Shown: one piece after another, positions 1 to 5,194 of the stretch
Numbering within the stretch: the stretch's first letter is position 1
How the letters are laid out: each line of letters begins with the position of its first letter
From: an uncultured Collinsella sp.
GTDB taxonomy: Bacteria > Actinomycetota > Coriobacteriia > Coriobacteriales > Coriobacteriaceae
Assembly: GCA_902489515.1 (NCBI GenBank)
Contig: CABUAL010000021.1
Coordinates: forward strand, 1 to 13,032
DNA: 13,032 nucleotides
Direction of reading: 5' to 3'
The notes under the pieces: generated by a model
What the model saw: only the letters and a program-made list of their open reading frames with translations
The model's database searches: none
What the model was told of the DNA's origin: nothing
Made by a program: the position numbers and the translations under genes

Positions 1-8
1 CTTTCAGT

Positions 9-39
9 TATCTCTCATATTAGTGACGAATGAGAGATA
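9..39. repeat. Inverted repeat at left edge
   Basis: A perfect 10-bp inverted repeat (TATCTCTCAT at 9-18, ATGAGAGATA at 30-39) encloses an 11-nt spacer. No T-run follows on either strand, so a terminator is unlikely. It may be an operator or leader hairpin of a gene left of the window. Confidence 0.4.
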
Positions 40-91
40 CGTGAACGATGCATGAGCCTGGACTATTGGACGGTCGGAAAATCCCTCAAAC

Positions 92-128
92 AAAAAAACG
101 GGGCCGGCCTTACGCCGAACCCCGTTTT
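92..128 (-). terminator. Terminator of the PTS operon
   Basis: Read on the minus strand, AAAACGGGG (128-120) pairs with CCCCGTTTT (103-95), with a further small GGC/GCC pairing in the loop, and a run of seven T follows (98-92). This is a good intrinsic terminator placed after EIID. A-rich flanks on the other side could let it work in both directions. Confidence 0.85.
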
Positions 129-139
129 CAAACGGTCAG

Positions 140-1021
140 TTAGTTATCCAACGCACGAGCATAGCAGTCAACATTACGCCGCCGCGAACACTCCCAAACC
201 TGTTCCGATGATGCAGATCGCGAAGATGCCAATAATAATCCAAATGGTCTTGACACCCTTTTATAGAGGGCAACGCAAGCGAACGTTGCCAGCAAGGGCA
301 GCAGACCGGGGAAGATCGAATCGAACAGATCCTGCAGGACAATCTCCGAACCACCCACATCAAAGGTCAAAGCCGTGGACAGCGAGACCTGTGCCGCAAT
401 CATTGCGCCGATAACGGTCATTCCGAGGACACCGGCAGCATGCGTCATGCGAGACATAAGGTTGTTCTCTTCGGACTGCTGCAGGAACTTGGTTCCCAGG
501 TCGTATCCCAGATGGGCGGCGACGATACGCGTTGCAAAGTTAATCACGGAGTAGATGAGCGCGTACACGATGGGGCCGAGCGGGTTGCCCGTCGACGCGA
601 TGCCAATACCAATGCCGGCGGCGACCACGCGGAACGTACCCCAGTAGAACGAATCGCCGATGCCGGAAAGCGGTCCCATGAGGCCGACCTTCATGGCGTT
701 AATCGAGGACGTGTCGAAGTTCTTATCGGCAGCCGCCTGCTCTTCCATCGAAACCGTTAGGCCGGCTACAAACGGAAGCACATGAGGCGTGATGTTAAAG
801 AACTCGGTATGGCGATCAAGCGCCGCATAGTAATCGTCGTCGTTGGGATAGATCTTTCGCAGGGGCTTCTGAATGGTGTACATGAAGCCCATTGCCATCA
901 TCTTGTCGTACGACTGCGAGCACTGGCTCGTAAACTGGCGAAGGAACATGCTCCGATACATATCGGGAGTCATAATCGCATCCTTCTTGGCCTCTTTGAG
1001 GTCGGTGTTCTGGGTAGCCAT
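140..1021 (-). CDS. PTS mannose-family EIID component, frameshifted near the C-terminus
   Basis: EIID is one of the two membrane subunits of mannose/fructose/sorbose-family PTS permeases and works with EIIC in sugar translocation. Residues 1-254 read as a normal EIID: an N-terminal MFLRQF-like region, a central KVGLMGPLSGIGDSFYWGT motif and hydrophobic segments. After Lys254 the frame becomes basic and hydrophilic and stops at 140 (293 aa). One extra base at the AAAA run (259-262) restores a hydrophobic tail beginning KGVKTIWIIIGIFAICIIG and stopping at 174, giving 282 aa, a typical family ending. So there is a one-base deletion, either real or a sequence error. The ATG overlaps the EIIC stop by one base (TAATG), which indicates translational coupling. 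Family assignment is firm; function of the gene as read is doubtful. Confidence 0.9.
   Translation of the reverse strand: MATQNTDLKEAKKDAIMTPDMYRSMFLRQFTSQCSQSYDKMMAMGFMYTIQKPLRKIYPNDDDYYAALDRHTEFFNITPHVLPFVAGLTVSMEEQAAADKNFDTSSINAMKVGLMGPLSGIGDSFYWGTFRVVAAGIGIGIASTGNPLGPIVYALIYSVINFATRIVAAHLGYDLGTKFLQQSEENNLMSRMTHAAGVLGMTVIGAMIAAQVSLSTALTFDVGGSEIVLQDLFDSIFPGLLPLLATFACVALYKRVSRPFGLLLASSRSASSEQVWECSRRRNVDCYARALDN
259..262 (-). other. Apparent -1 base indel (frameshift site) in EIID
   Basis: A run of four T on the plus strand (four A in the coding sense) is where the EIID frame is lost. Five A would give Lys-Lys-Gly-Val-Lys and continue into a family-like last helix of 28 residues. No canonical X-XXY-YYZ slippery heptamer is in phase here, so programmed frameshifting is not the first explanation. 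Confidence 0.75.
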
Positions 1022-1794
1022 TAGAAGTCCTCCTCTTCATCTGCAGCAACCGCCTGCGGACCGGACGAGCCCTCGCGGAAGGCCAGGAGCAGCGCGACGC
1101 AAATGGCAGCTGCGGCGACGCCGACCACGTCCATCTTGAGGTAAATGACCATAATGAAGCCGATGAACAGCCAAGGAAGAAGCTTGTTGTCGCCCATGGT
1201 CCTAATAAGAAGAGCGAAGCCGATGCAGACCATTACGCCGGACGCAACGTTGAGGCCGTCCATCACAAACTGCGGAATCGCGCTGAGCGCATTGTTGATG
1301 AGGTCGGCACCAAAGAACAGCGAGCCAAACACCAGCAGTGCAGACGGAATGCCAATCGACAGCGGCACGATGGTCAGATGGTACAGATTCGCCTTGGCAA
1401 GATCGCGATTTGCCAGAGCGGTCTCAATCTTCTTACAGGCAAAGGCGCCCGGAACGGCGTAGCAGAAGTTGCGCCACACCTGAAGGAAGACGGAGACGGG
1501 AAGGGCGAGCGCGACGGCAGTTGCCGTGCCCGTACCCGTAATGACGGCAAACGCGCAGCCAAGCACGCCGGAGGCATAGACCTCGGGAGGAACCGCCGCG
1601 CCGACCATGATGGCGCCCATGAACATGGACTCCAAAGCAGCGCCGACGATAACGCCCTGCTGGACATCGCCAAGAATCAAGCCGACAAACAGGCTCGTAA
1701 ACAGCGGACGACCGAGCATCGTAATGCCAAATAATTGCTCGTCCATGGACGCAATAAATGCGACCAGTGCAATTAGAAGATACTGGACAACCAT
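1021..1794 (-). CDS. PTS mannose-family EIIC component
   Basis: This 257-aa protein is an EIIC of the mannose/fructose/sorbose/N-acetylgalactosamine PTS family, the membrane subunit that forms the sugar pathway with EIID. It is hydrophobic almost throughout. The N-terminal part has the family signature of a helix followed by GLILGDVQQGVIVGAALE (about 38-55), and several further helices run to about residue 240. The last residues are acidic (DEEEDF) and cytosolic. Length is usual for the family (about 250-270). It lies 81 bp downstream of the SIS gene, with a long hairpin in the gap, and overlaps EIID by one base. Substrate cannot be read from the sequence; the SIS neighbour suggests a sugar-amine. 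Confidence 0.93.
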   Translation of the reverse strand: MVVQYLLIALVAFIASMDEQLFGITMLGRPLFTSLFVGLILGDVQQGVIVGAALESMFMGAIMVGAAVPPEVYASGVLGCAFAVITGTGTATAVALALPVSVFLQVWRNFCYAVPGAFACKKIETALANRDLAKANLYHLTIVPLSIGIPSALLVFGSLFFGADLINNALSAIPQFVMDGLNVASGVMVCIGFALLIRTMGDNKLLPWLFIGFIMVIYLKMDVVGVAAAAICVALLLAFREGSSGPQAVAADEEEDF

Positions 1795-1815
1795 TTAGAT
1801 CAACCCCAGAAACAG

Positions 1816-1854
1816 GTCTGCAGGCGAGGCATTCTGCGCAGCTCGCCTGCAGAC
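1816..1854 (-). repeat. Intercistronic hairpin between SIS gene and EIIC
   Basis: A perfect 13-bp inverted repeat (GTCTGCAGGCGAG at 1816-1828, CTCGCCTGCAGAC at 1842-1854) has a 13-nt loop. No T-run follows on the minus strand, so it is not a standard intrinsic terminator. Its position inside the operon suits an mRNA-stabilising or processing element that would set SIS and EIICD levels separately (inference). Confidence 0.6.
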
Positions 1855-1875
1855 AACCACAGCAATTTGAGAGGA

Positions 1876-2910
1876 TTAGTAGTTCATCTGGTGATAGTAA
1901 CGACGCGTGGTGAGCGGGTGGTTACGGACGTGCTCGAGATGGCAGCTCAGACGCTCGGTGATGGTGTAGGTGACCATCGGGGAGACGATCTTGCGGAACT
2001 CAGGGTCGCTGAACGGCAGCTCGACCTCGGCGGTGTCAAACTTGTTCACGCGGACGTTAACGCCCTTCTCGTCGGCGAGCATGTGGGTGAAGTTGTCCAC
2101 GCGGTCCATGAGCTTACGGGTGTCGTCCTCGCCGTAGAGCATGATGAGGCTCGTGCCCTCCTCGCACAGCTCGATGGTGCCGTGGAAGAACTCGGCGGCG
2201 TGGATAGACTTGGTCTTGATCCACTGCATCTCCTCGAGGATGCACATGGCGTAGTCGTAGGCCTCACCCCAGAGCATGCCGGAGCCAATCACCATGTGGT
2301 AATCGGTGTCCTTGAAGTCCTCGGCCATGGCAGCGCAGCGCTCGTCCTGAGCGTCCTTGGCCTTGATGAGGTACGGAGCGATGTTGCCGAACTCCTCCAT
2401 GAAGGTGTCGTACTTGGGGAAGGCGCCGGCGTTCTTGAGGAAGCGGGCGACCAGCGTGATCTGGTAGGTGTAGATGGCCTCGCACAGAACGTCGTCCTCG
2501 GCGAAGCTGAAGAACTTGTAATCGGCGTACTCGGTGGCCGGGGTGTTGTCGTTGGAGACATACATCAGCGTGCGGGCGCCCTGCTCCTGGCAGAACTTGG
2601 CAGCCTCAATGATCTCGGGGGTGGTGCCGGTACGGGTGGAGAAGACGCAGACAGAGTCCTTGTTGAAGGTCTTGGGCGGGCATGCGAGGAACTCAGCGGC
2701 AATCTCGCAGTGGACATCGACGTCGGCCGTGGTGGTCTCGACCCAATACTTCATCGGGAGCGTGTGGGCCCAGGTGCCGCCGCAGCCGATGAAGAAGATG
2801 TTGGAATAACCCTGCTCGCAGACCTTGTCCACGGCAGCCTCAATCTGAGGACGGAGAGCGAGGGCATCGCTCACAACCTTCTCGTAACGAGGCTCATCGA
2901 AATTGAACAT
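1876..2910 (-). CDS. SIS-domain sugar-phosphate deglycase, FrlB/GfrF-like
   Basis: This 344-aa double-SIS protein resembles fructoselysine-6-phosphate and glucoselysine-6-phosphate deglycases, which split a phosphorylated Amadori compound into hexose 6-phosphate and free amine in the cytosol. The first SIS domain starts near residue 36 (IFFIGCGGTWAHT) with STRTGTTPE at 91-99; the second covers about 205-330. Glu227 and His243 (in FFHG) are 16 residues apart, as are the catalytic Glu/His of Salmonella FraB as I recall them. The C-terminus RRYYHQMNY resembles E. coli FrlB RRYYGGLVEY, and HAAEFFHGTIEL resembles its ESGEFRHGPLEI. An AGGAG 6 nt before the ATG fixes the start. It sits between EIIB and EIIC genes, so the substrate should arrive phosphorylated. 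Alternatives are AgaS-like or other GlmS-related SIS enzymes. Confidence 0.75.
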   Translation of the reverse strand: MFNFDEPRYEKVVSDALALRPQIEAAVDKVCEQGYSNIFFIGCGGTWAHTLPMKYWVETTTADVDVHCEIAAEFLACPPKTFNKDSVCVFSTRTGTTPEIIEAAKFCQEQGARTLMYVSNDNTPATEYADYKFFSFAEDDVLCEAIYTYQITLVARFLKNAGAFPKYDTFMEEFGNIAPYLIKAKDAQDERCAAMAEDFKDTDYHMVIGSGMLWGEAYDYAMCILEEMQWIKTKSIHAAEFFHGTIELCEEGTSLIMLYGEDDTRKLMDRVDNFTHMLADEKGVNVRVNKFDTAEVELPFSDPEFRKIVSPMVTYTITERLSCHLEHVRNHPLTTRRYYHQMNY

Positions 2911-2930
2911 CCCTTACTCCTAACTCACTT

Positions 2931-2951
2931 GGATGAACCCTTCATTCATCC
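2931..2951 (-). repeat. 5' leader hairpin of the SIS-EIIC-EIID transcript
   Basis: GGATGAA (2931-2937) and TTCATCC (2945-2951) form a 7-bp hairpin with a 7-nt loop between the predicted -10 box and the SIS ribosome-binding site. It would lie at the extreme 5' end of the mRNA and may protect it from decay (inference). Confidence 0.4.
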
Positions 2952-2957
2952 CATGAC

Positions 2958-2977
2958 GTTATAATACTTTATATAAC
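2958..2977. promoter_or_regulatory. Candidate GntR operator at the SIS promoter
   Basis: GTTATAATACTTTATATAAC is an imperfect palindrome (GTTATA-N8-TATAAC) covering the predicted -10 box of the SIS promoter. It matches the 4093-4112 site at 14 of 20 positions and the 4958-4977 site (other strand) at 14 of 20. The GT...AC half-sites suit HutC-type GntR operators, but the AT-rich promoter context raises the chance of coincidence. Confidence 0.4.
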
Positions 2978-2988
2978 TAACTATGCAA
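2961..2988 (-). promoter_or_regulatory. Promoter for SIS-EIIC-EIID
   Basis: On the minus strand TTGCAT (2988-2983), a 16-bp spacer and TATTAT (2966-2961) form a plausible sigma-A promoter. It lies in an AT-rich gap just after the EIIB terminator and about 50 bp before the SIS start. Confidence 0.5.
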
Positions 2989-3026
2989 GAACTATTTCAT
3001 ATTATTTTGATTTTTCTTCAATAAAA

Positions 3027-3053
3027 AGCCCGTCGATCAAATGATCGACGGGC
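3027..3053 (-). terminator. Intrinsic terminator after EIIB
   Basis: AGCCCGTCGATCA and TGATCGACGGGCT form a 13-bp perfect stem with a one-base loop as written (in practice a small AU loop), followed on the minus strand by TTTTTATT. It ends the EIIA-EIIB transcript and separates it from the SIS gene, or allows partial read-through. Confidence 0.85.
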
Positions 3054-3104
3054 TAAAGAAAGGAGGATCTAGTTAATAAATGCTAGACAATGGCATGTTT
3101 CCAG

Positions 3105-3578
3105 CTAGAAAACGTCCTTGGCAAATACCTTTGAGTCATTGGGGACCTGACGGATTTCGATAACCACGCCATCGTTGACAAGCTCTTGGATATGCTCGGC
3201 ATCGGTTTCGGTCGCAAAGATCGCGGGGGTCGGATGAAGCGTGGTCTCGGGAGACTTTCGAGTTCCGCCCAAATTGATCTCCTTGATGTCTTTGCAACCC
3301 TTAGCAAGGCGATAAGCATCCTCGATCGTCTCGACAATGATAAACAGCGAATACTTGTCGGTGACGCCGCTGTTGAGCGCCTCGATGGCCGCGTTTACGT
3401 CTTTTATGACGAGCTTCACGCCGTTGGGACGAGCCAGCCTCAAAGCGGCTTTTCTCATGTCGTCTTTTGCCACGGCATCGCTGGCACACAGGATGCAATC
3501 GACATCCAGCGCATGCGTCCAAGACATGGCGACCTGGCCGTGAATCAATCGGTAATCGACCCTCGTAAGCTTAATCAT
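3105..3578 (-). CDS. PTS mannose-family EIIB component
   Basis: EIIB takes phosphate from EIIA and passes it to the incoming sugar. The 157-aa protein starts MIKLTRVDYRLIHGQV; His13 in RLIHGQV is the phosphorylated residue, and the rest follows the PTS-IIB (sorbose subfamily) pattern with the usual length. The open frame continues upstream, but that part is arginine-rich and unrelated. A GGAG lies 9 nt before the chosen ATG; an ATG nine bases earlier (3587) directly abuts this GGAG and is less likely. It follows EIIA by 62 bp and is followed by a terminator. The first Asp of the common DDR motif is here Val-Asp-Tyr-Arg, a small variation. Confidence 0.92.
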   Translation of the reverse strand: MIKLTRVDYRLIHGQVAMSWTHALDVDCILCASDAVAKDDMRKAALRLARPNGVKLVIKDVNAAIEALNSGVTDKYSLFIIVETIEDAYRLAKGCKDIKEINLGGTRKSPETTLHPTPAIFATETDAEHIQELVNDGVVIEIRQVPNDSKVFAKDVF

Positions 3579-3640
3579 CGTAATCATCTCCGCGCGTAAT
3601 AAAGGTAATGACAGGGTTGAATTATTCGTTGAAGCTTGAG

Positions 3641-4060
3641 CTAGAACTCTTCTTCTTCGACATCGGCAAGCATGTCCGCCGCCTCGCAAAGCTGAATAAA
3701 CGAACGCGACCCCTCGACCGCGGCTTTGGCCTTGTCCGCATCCAGGGAGTCCAGCTGTGTAACCATTTCCACCAGCAGCGGCAAGTTCATTCCGGCGATC
3801 AACGTAAACGATCCGGTGGTCTGTCTCTGAATGAATTCGTTGTTTACAGAGCCGCCAAAGATGTCAGTTACGACAAACCACGTGTCGGCCGGATCCTTCG
3901 ACTCCATCCAAGCATCGATAAGCGCTGCGACATCCCTCGTGTCGTCATCGACATAGGCGCACAGACACTCGATTCGGTCGTTGGCGCCCATCAGAATCTC
4001 CAGAGAGCTTTTCATACCTTGGGCGAGATAACCATGACTCGCTAGCAATATCTTATTCAT
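3641..4060 (-). CDS. PTS mannose-family EIIA component
   Basis: This 139-aa cytosolic protein is the EIIA of a mannose-family PTS and accepts phosphate from HPr. It starts MNKILLASHGYLAQGM; His9 is the expected phosphorylation site, and VTDIFGGSVNNEF (about 64-76) is the usual family loop. Length matches single-domain EIIA proteins (about 135-145). The C-terminus is very acidic (DVEEEEF). GGAG 5 nt upstream supports the start. EIIA and EIIB are separate genes here rather than a fused EIIAB. It is the first gene of the PTS transcript, with its own promoter and operator-like site directly upstream. Confidence 0.92.
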   Translation of the reverse strand: MNKILLASHGYLAQGMKSSLEILMGANDRIECLCAYVDDDTRDVAALIDAWMESKDPADTWFVVTDIFGGSVNNEFIQRQTTGSFTLIAGMNLPLLVEMVTQLDSLDADKAKAAVEGSRSFIQLCEAADMLADVEEEEF

Positions 4061-4084
4061 AGTTCTCCAATATCAATAAGACGT

Positions 4085-4115
4085 ACTATATTGTCATAAC
4101 AAAGTATATAAGCAA
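4085..4115 (-). promoter_or_regulatory. Promoter for EIIA-EIIB
   Basis: On the minus strand TTGCTT (4115-4110), a 19-bp spacer and TATAGT (4090-4085) resemble a sigma-A promoter with a long spacer. About 25 bp separate the -10 from the EIIA start. The spacer contains the near-palindrome TTGTCATAACAA (4091-4102). Confidence 0.4.
4093..4112. promoter_or_regulatory. Candidate GntR operator at the EIIA promoter
   Basis: GTCATAACAAAGTATATAAG matches the SIS promoter site (2958-2977) at 14 of 20 positions on the same strand. It fills the space between the predicted -35 and -10 boxes, a position that suits repression by the neighbouring GntR protein. Confidence 0.4.
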
Positions 4116-4171
4116 TTTCCTTTTTGCGGTGCGTTAATTCTCTAATTCCGCGAACGGTAACAATTGGTCGG

Positions 4172-4202
4172 TAAAACGGCCGCTCCTTTTACAGAACGGC
4201 CG
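4172..4202 (-). terminator. Probable terminator of the GntR gene
   Basis: Two CGGCCG segments (4177-4182 and 4197-4202) can pair over a 14-nt loop and are followed on the minus strand by TTTTA. It is a short, weak-looking intrinsic terminator 8 bp after the regulator stop codon. Confidence 0.5.
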
Positions 4203-4209
4203 CCCTTGC

Positions 4210-4914
4210 TTACAGATAGAACTTCAGTCGCTCGGTGCAGTACACCTGACGGGAGATGAAAAGCGGCTCGCCGCTTGGAGCATAACGTTTATCGACAAAC
4301 AGAAGCAGCGGAGAGTCCAGCTCCACGTTAAGGTATGCCGCCTCGAGCTCGCTCGCATAGCAGACCTCGAGCGTACGCGTGTTGGGGCCCATCTTGATCC
4401 CCTGGCGATCGAGTACCGCCATCAGCGAATCCTCGAGGGATTCATGCTCCAAAAAAGAAAGCGCAGCGGAATAGCTATTGGTTTCCAGCATCGTGGGCTT
4501 GTCATCCACAAGGCGCAGACGACGACTACGCAATACCTTTTGGGTATCGTCTACGCCCAGGAACTTCGCGTCTCGCAGGCTTGGGAAGTCCCAGCCCATT
4601 GCGAGAACCCTGGTAGACGCCTGTTTTCCCGCAAGCTGGCACGAATGGGTAAAGCTCTCACGGTCGTCCGCGGCATACATCTGTGTGTCCGACGAAACGA
4701 ACGTGCCCTTGCCGCGGGCCCTCTCAACAAGCCCAGCATCTTCCATTTCTTTAATTGCGGATCGAACCGTTATTCGGCTCACGCCAAATTGCTCGATGAG
4801 CTCCGCCTCGGTCGGGAGCTTATCTCCCGGGCGGTACGTGCCGTTGGCGATCGAATCAGAAAGCGCACGAACAATCTGTTTGTACAGGGGGATAACGCTA
4901 TTTGCTTCAACCAT
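4210..4914 (-). CDS. GntR-family (HutC subfamily) transcriptional regulator with UTRA domain
   Basis: A 234-aa regulator with an N-terminal winged helix (about 8-73; PLYKQIVRALSDSIANGTY, GDKLPTEAELIEQFGVSRIT, then a GKGTFV wing) and a C-terminal UTRA ligand-binding domain (about 85-230). This is the HutC/FrlR type, which senses sugar phosphates or related compounds. An ATG nine bases upstream (4923) would add three residues but has an AAAGG only 1 nt before it; for the chosen ATG the spacing is 10 nt. It is transcribed toward the EIIA-EIIB genes and ends 149 bp before EIIA. A motif at its own promoter resembles those at EIIA and SIS, which suggests autoregulation. The ligand is probably the PTS product (inference). 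Confidence 0.9.
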   Translation of the reverse strand: MVEANSVIPLYKQIVRALSDSIANGTYRPGDKLPTEAELIEQFGVSRITVRSAIKEMEDAGLVERARGKGTFVSSDTQMYAADDRESFTHSCQLAGKQASTRVLAMGWDFPSLRDAKFLGVDDTQKVLRSRRLRLVDDKPTMLETNSYSAALSFLEHESLEDSLMAVLDRQGIKMGPNTRTLEVCYASELEAAYLNVELDSPLLLFVDKRYAPSGEPLFISRQVYCTERLKFYL

Positions 4915-4957
4915 ATCAACCATACCTTTGCAAGGAATCAGCAGCTTATAGATAGAT

Positions 4958-4977
4958 GACTTATATTGTATTAGAAC
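4958..4977 (-). promoter_or_regulatory. GntR promoter region with operator-like motif
   Basis: On the minus strand GTTCTAATACAATATAAGTC contains the -10 like TACAAT (4970-4965) and matches the SIS-promoter motif at 14 of 20 positions. No clear -35 box is visible. Overlap of the motif with the -10 fits negative autoregulation. Confidence 0.35.
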
Positions 4978-5136
4978 TTTTTAGGAGTCCATATATTTCC
5001 TAAATGATTCGGTAAACGGGGTGTTATTTCACTTTAGCGGGATGCAGCGGCTACCCGCGGCATTCGTTATCAACCTAGCTAGGCTAGTCCACCCACATCG
5101 TCTCCAGTTCGCCGCAGAGCCGCGGCCCCATATGGG

Positions 5137-5142
5137 TATACT
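5137..5142 (+). promoter_or_regulatory. Possible -10 box of the M16C protease gene
   Basis: TATACT lies 52 bp before the start codon and matches the -10 consensus at five of six positions. No convincing -35 is seen at 16-18 bp upstream, so this is tentative. Confidence 0.3.
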
Positions 5143-5162
5143 CACGAGGATTCGACTCGATT

Positions 5163-5178
5163 CGCCCCCGCTGGGGCG
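5163..5178 (+). repeat. Leader hairpin next to the M16C ribosome-binding site
   Basis: CGCCCC and GGGGCG form a perfect 6-bp GC stem with a CGCT tetraloop that ends 2 nt before the AAAGGAG ribosome-binding site (5181-5187). It could affect translation initiation (inference). Confidence 0.4.
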
Positions 5179-5194
5179 TCAAAGGAGACTGCAT

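Noticed and set aside
259..262. Programmed ribosomal frameshift in EIID
   Set aside because: No in-phase slippery heptamer and only four A; an indel or sequence error is simpler.
1867..2964. A 365-codon plus-strand open frame rich in Val, Gly and Leu opposite the SIS gene
   Set aside because: It is antisense to a clear SIS-domain protein, has a low-complexity composition and no ribosome-binding site.
3579..3689. Upstream extension of EIIB
   Set aside because: The extra residues are Arg/Cys-rich and overlap the EIIA gene, while family similarity starts at MIKLTRVDYR.
5021..5194. 58-codon upstream extension of the M16C protein
   Set aside because: AAAGGAG with 7-nt spacing lies before ATG 5195, and the extension includes promoter-like DNA and a GC hairpin.
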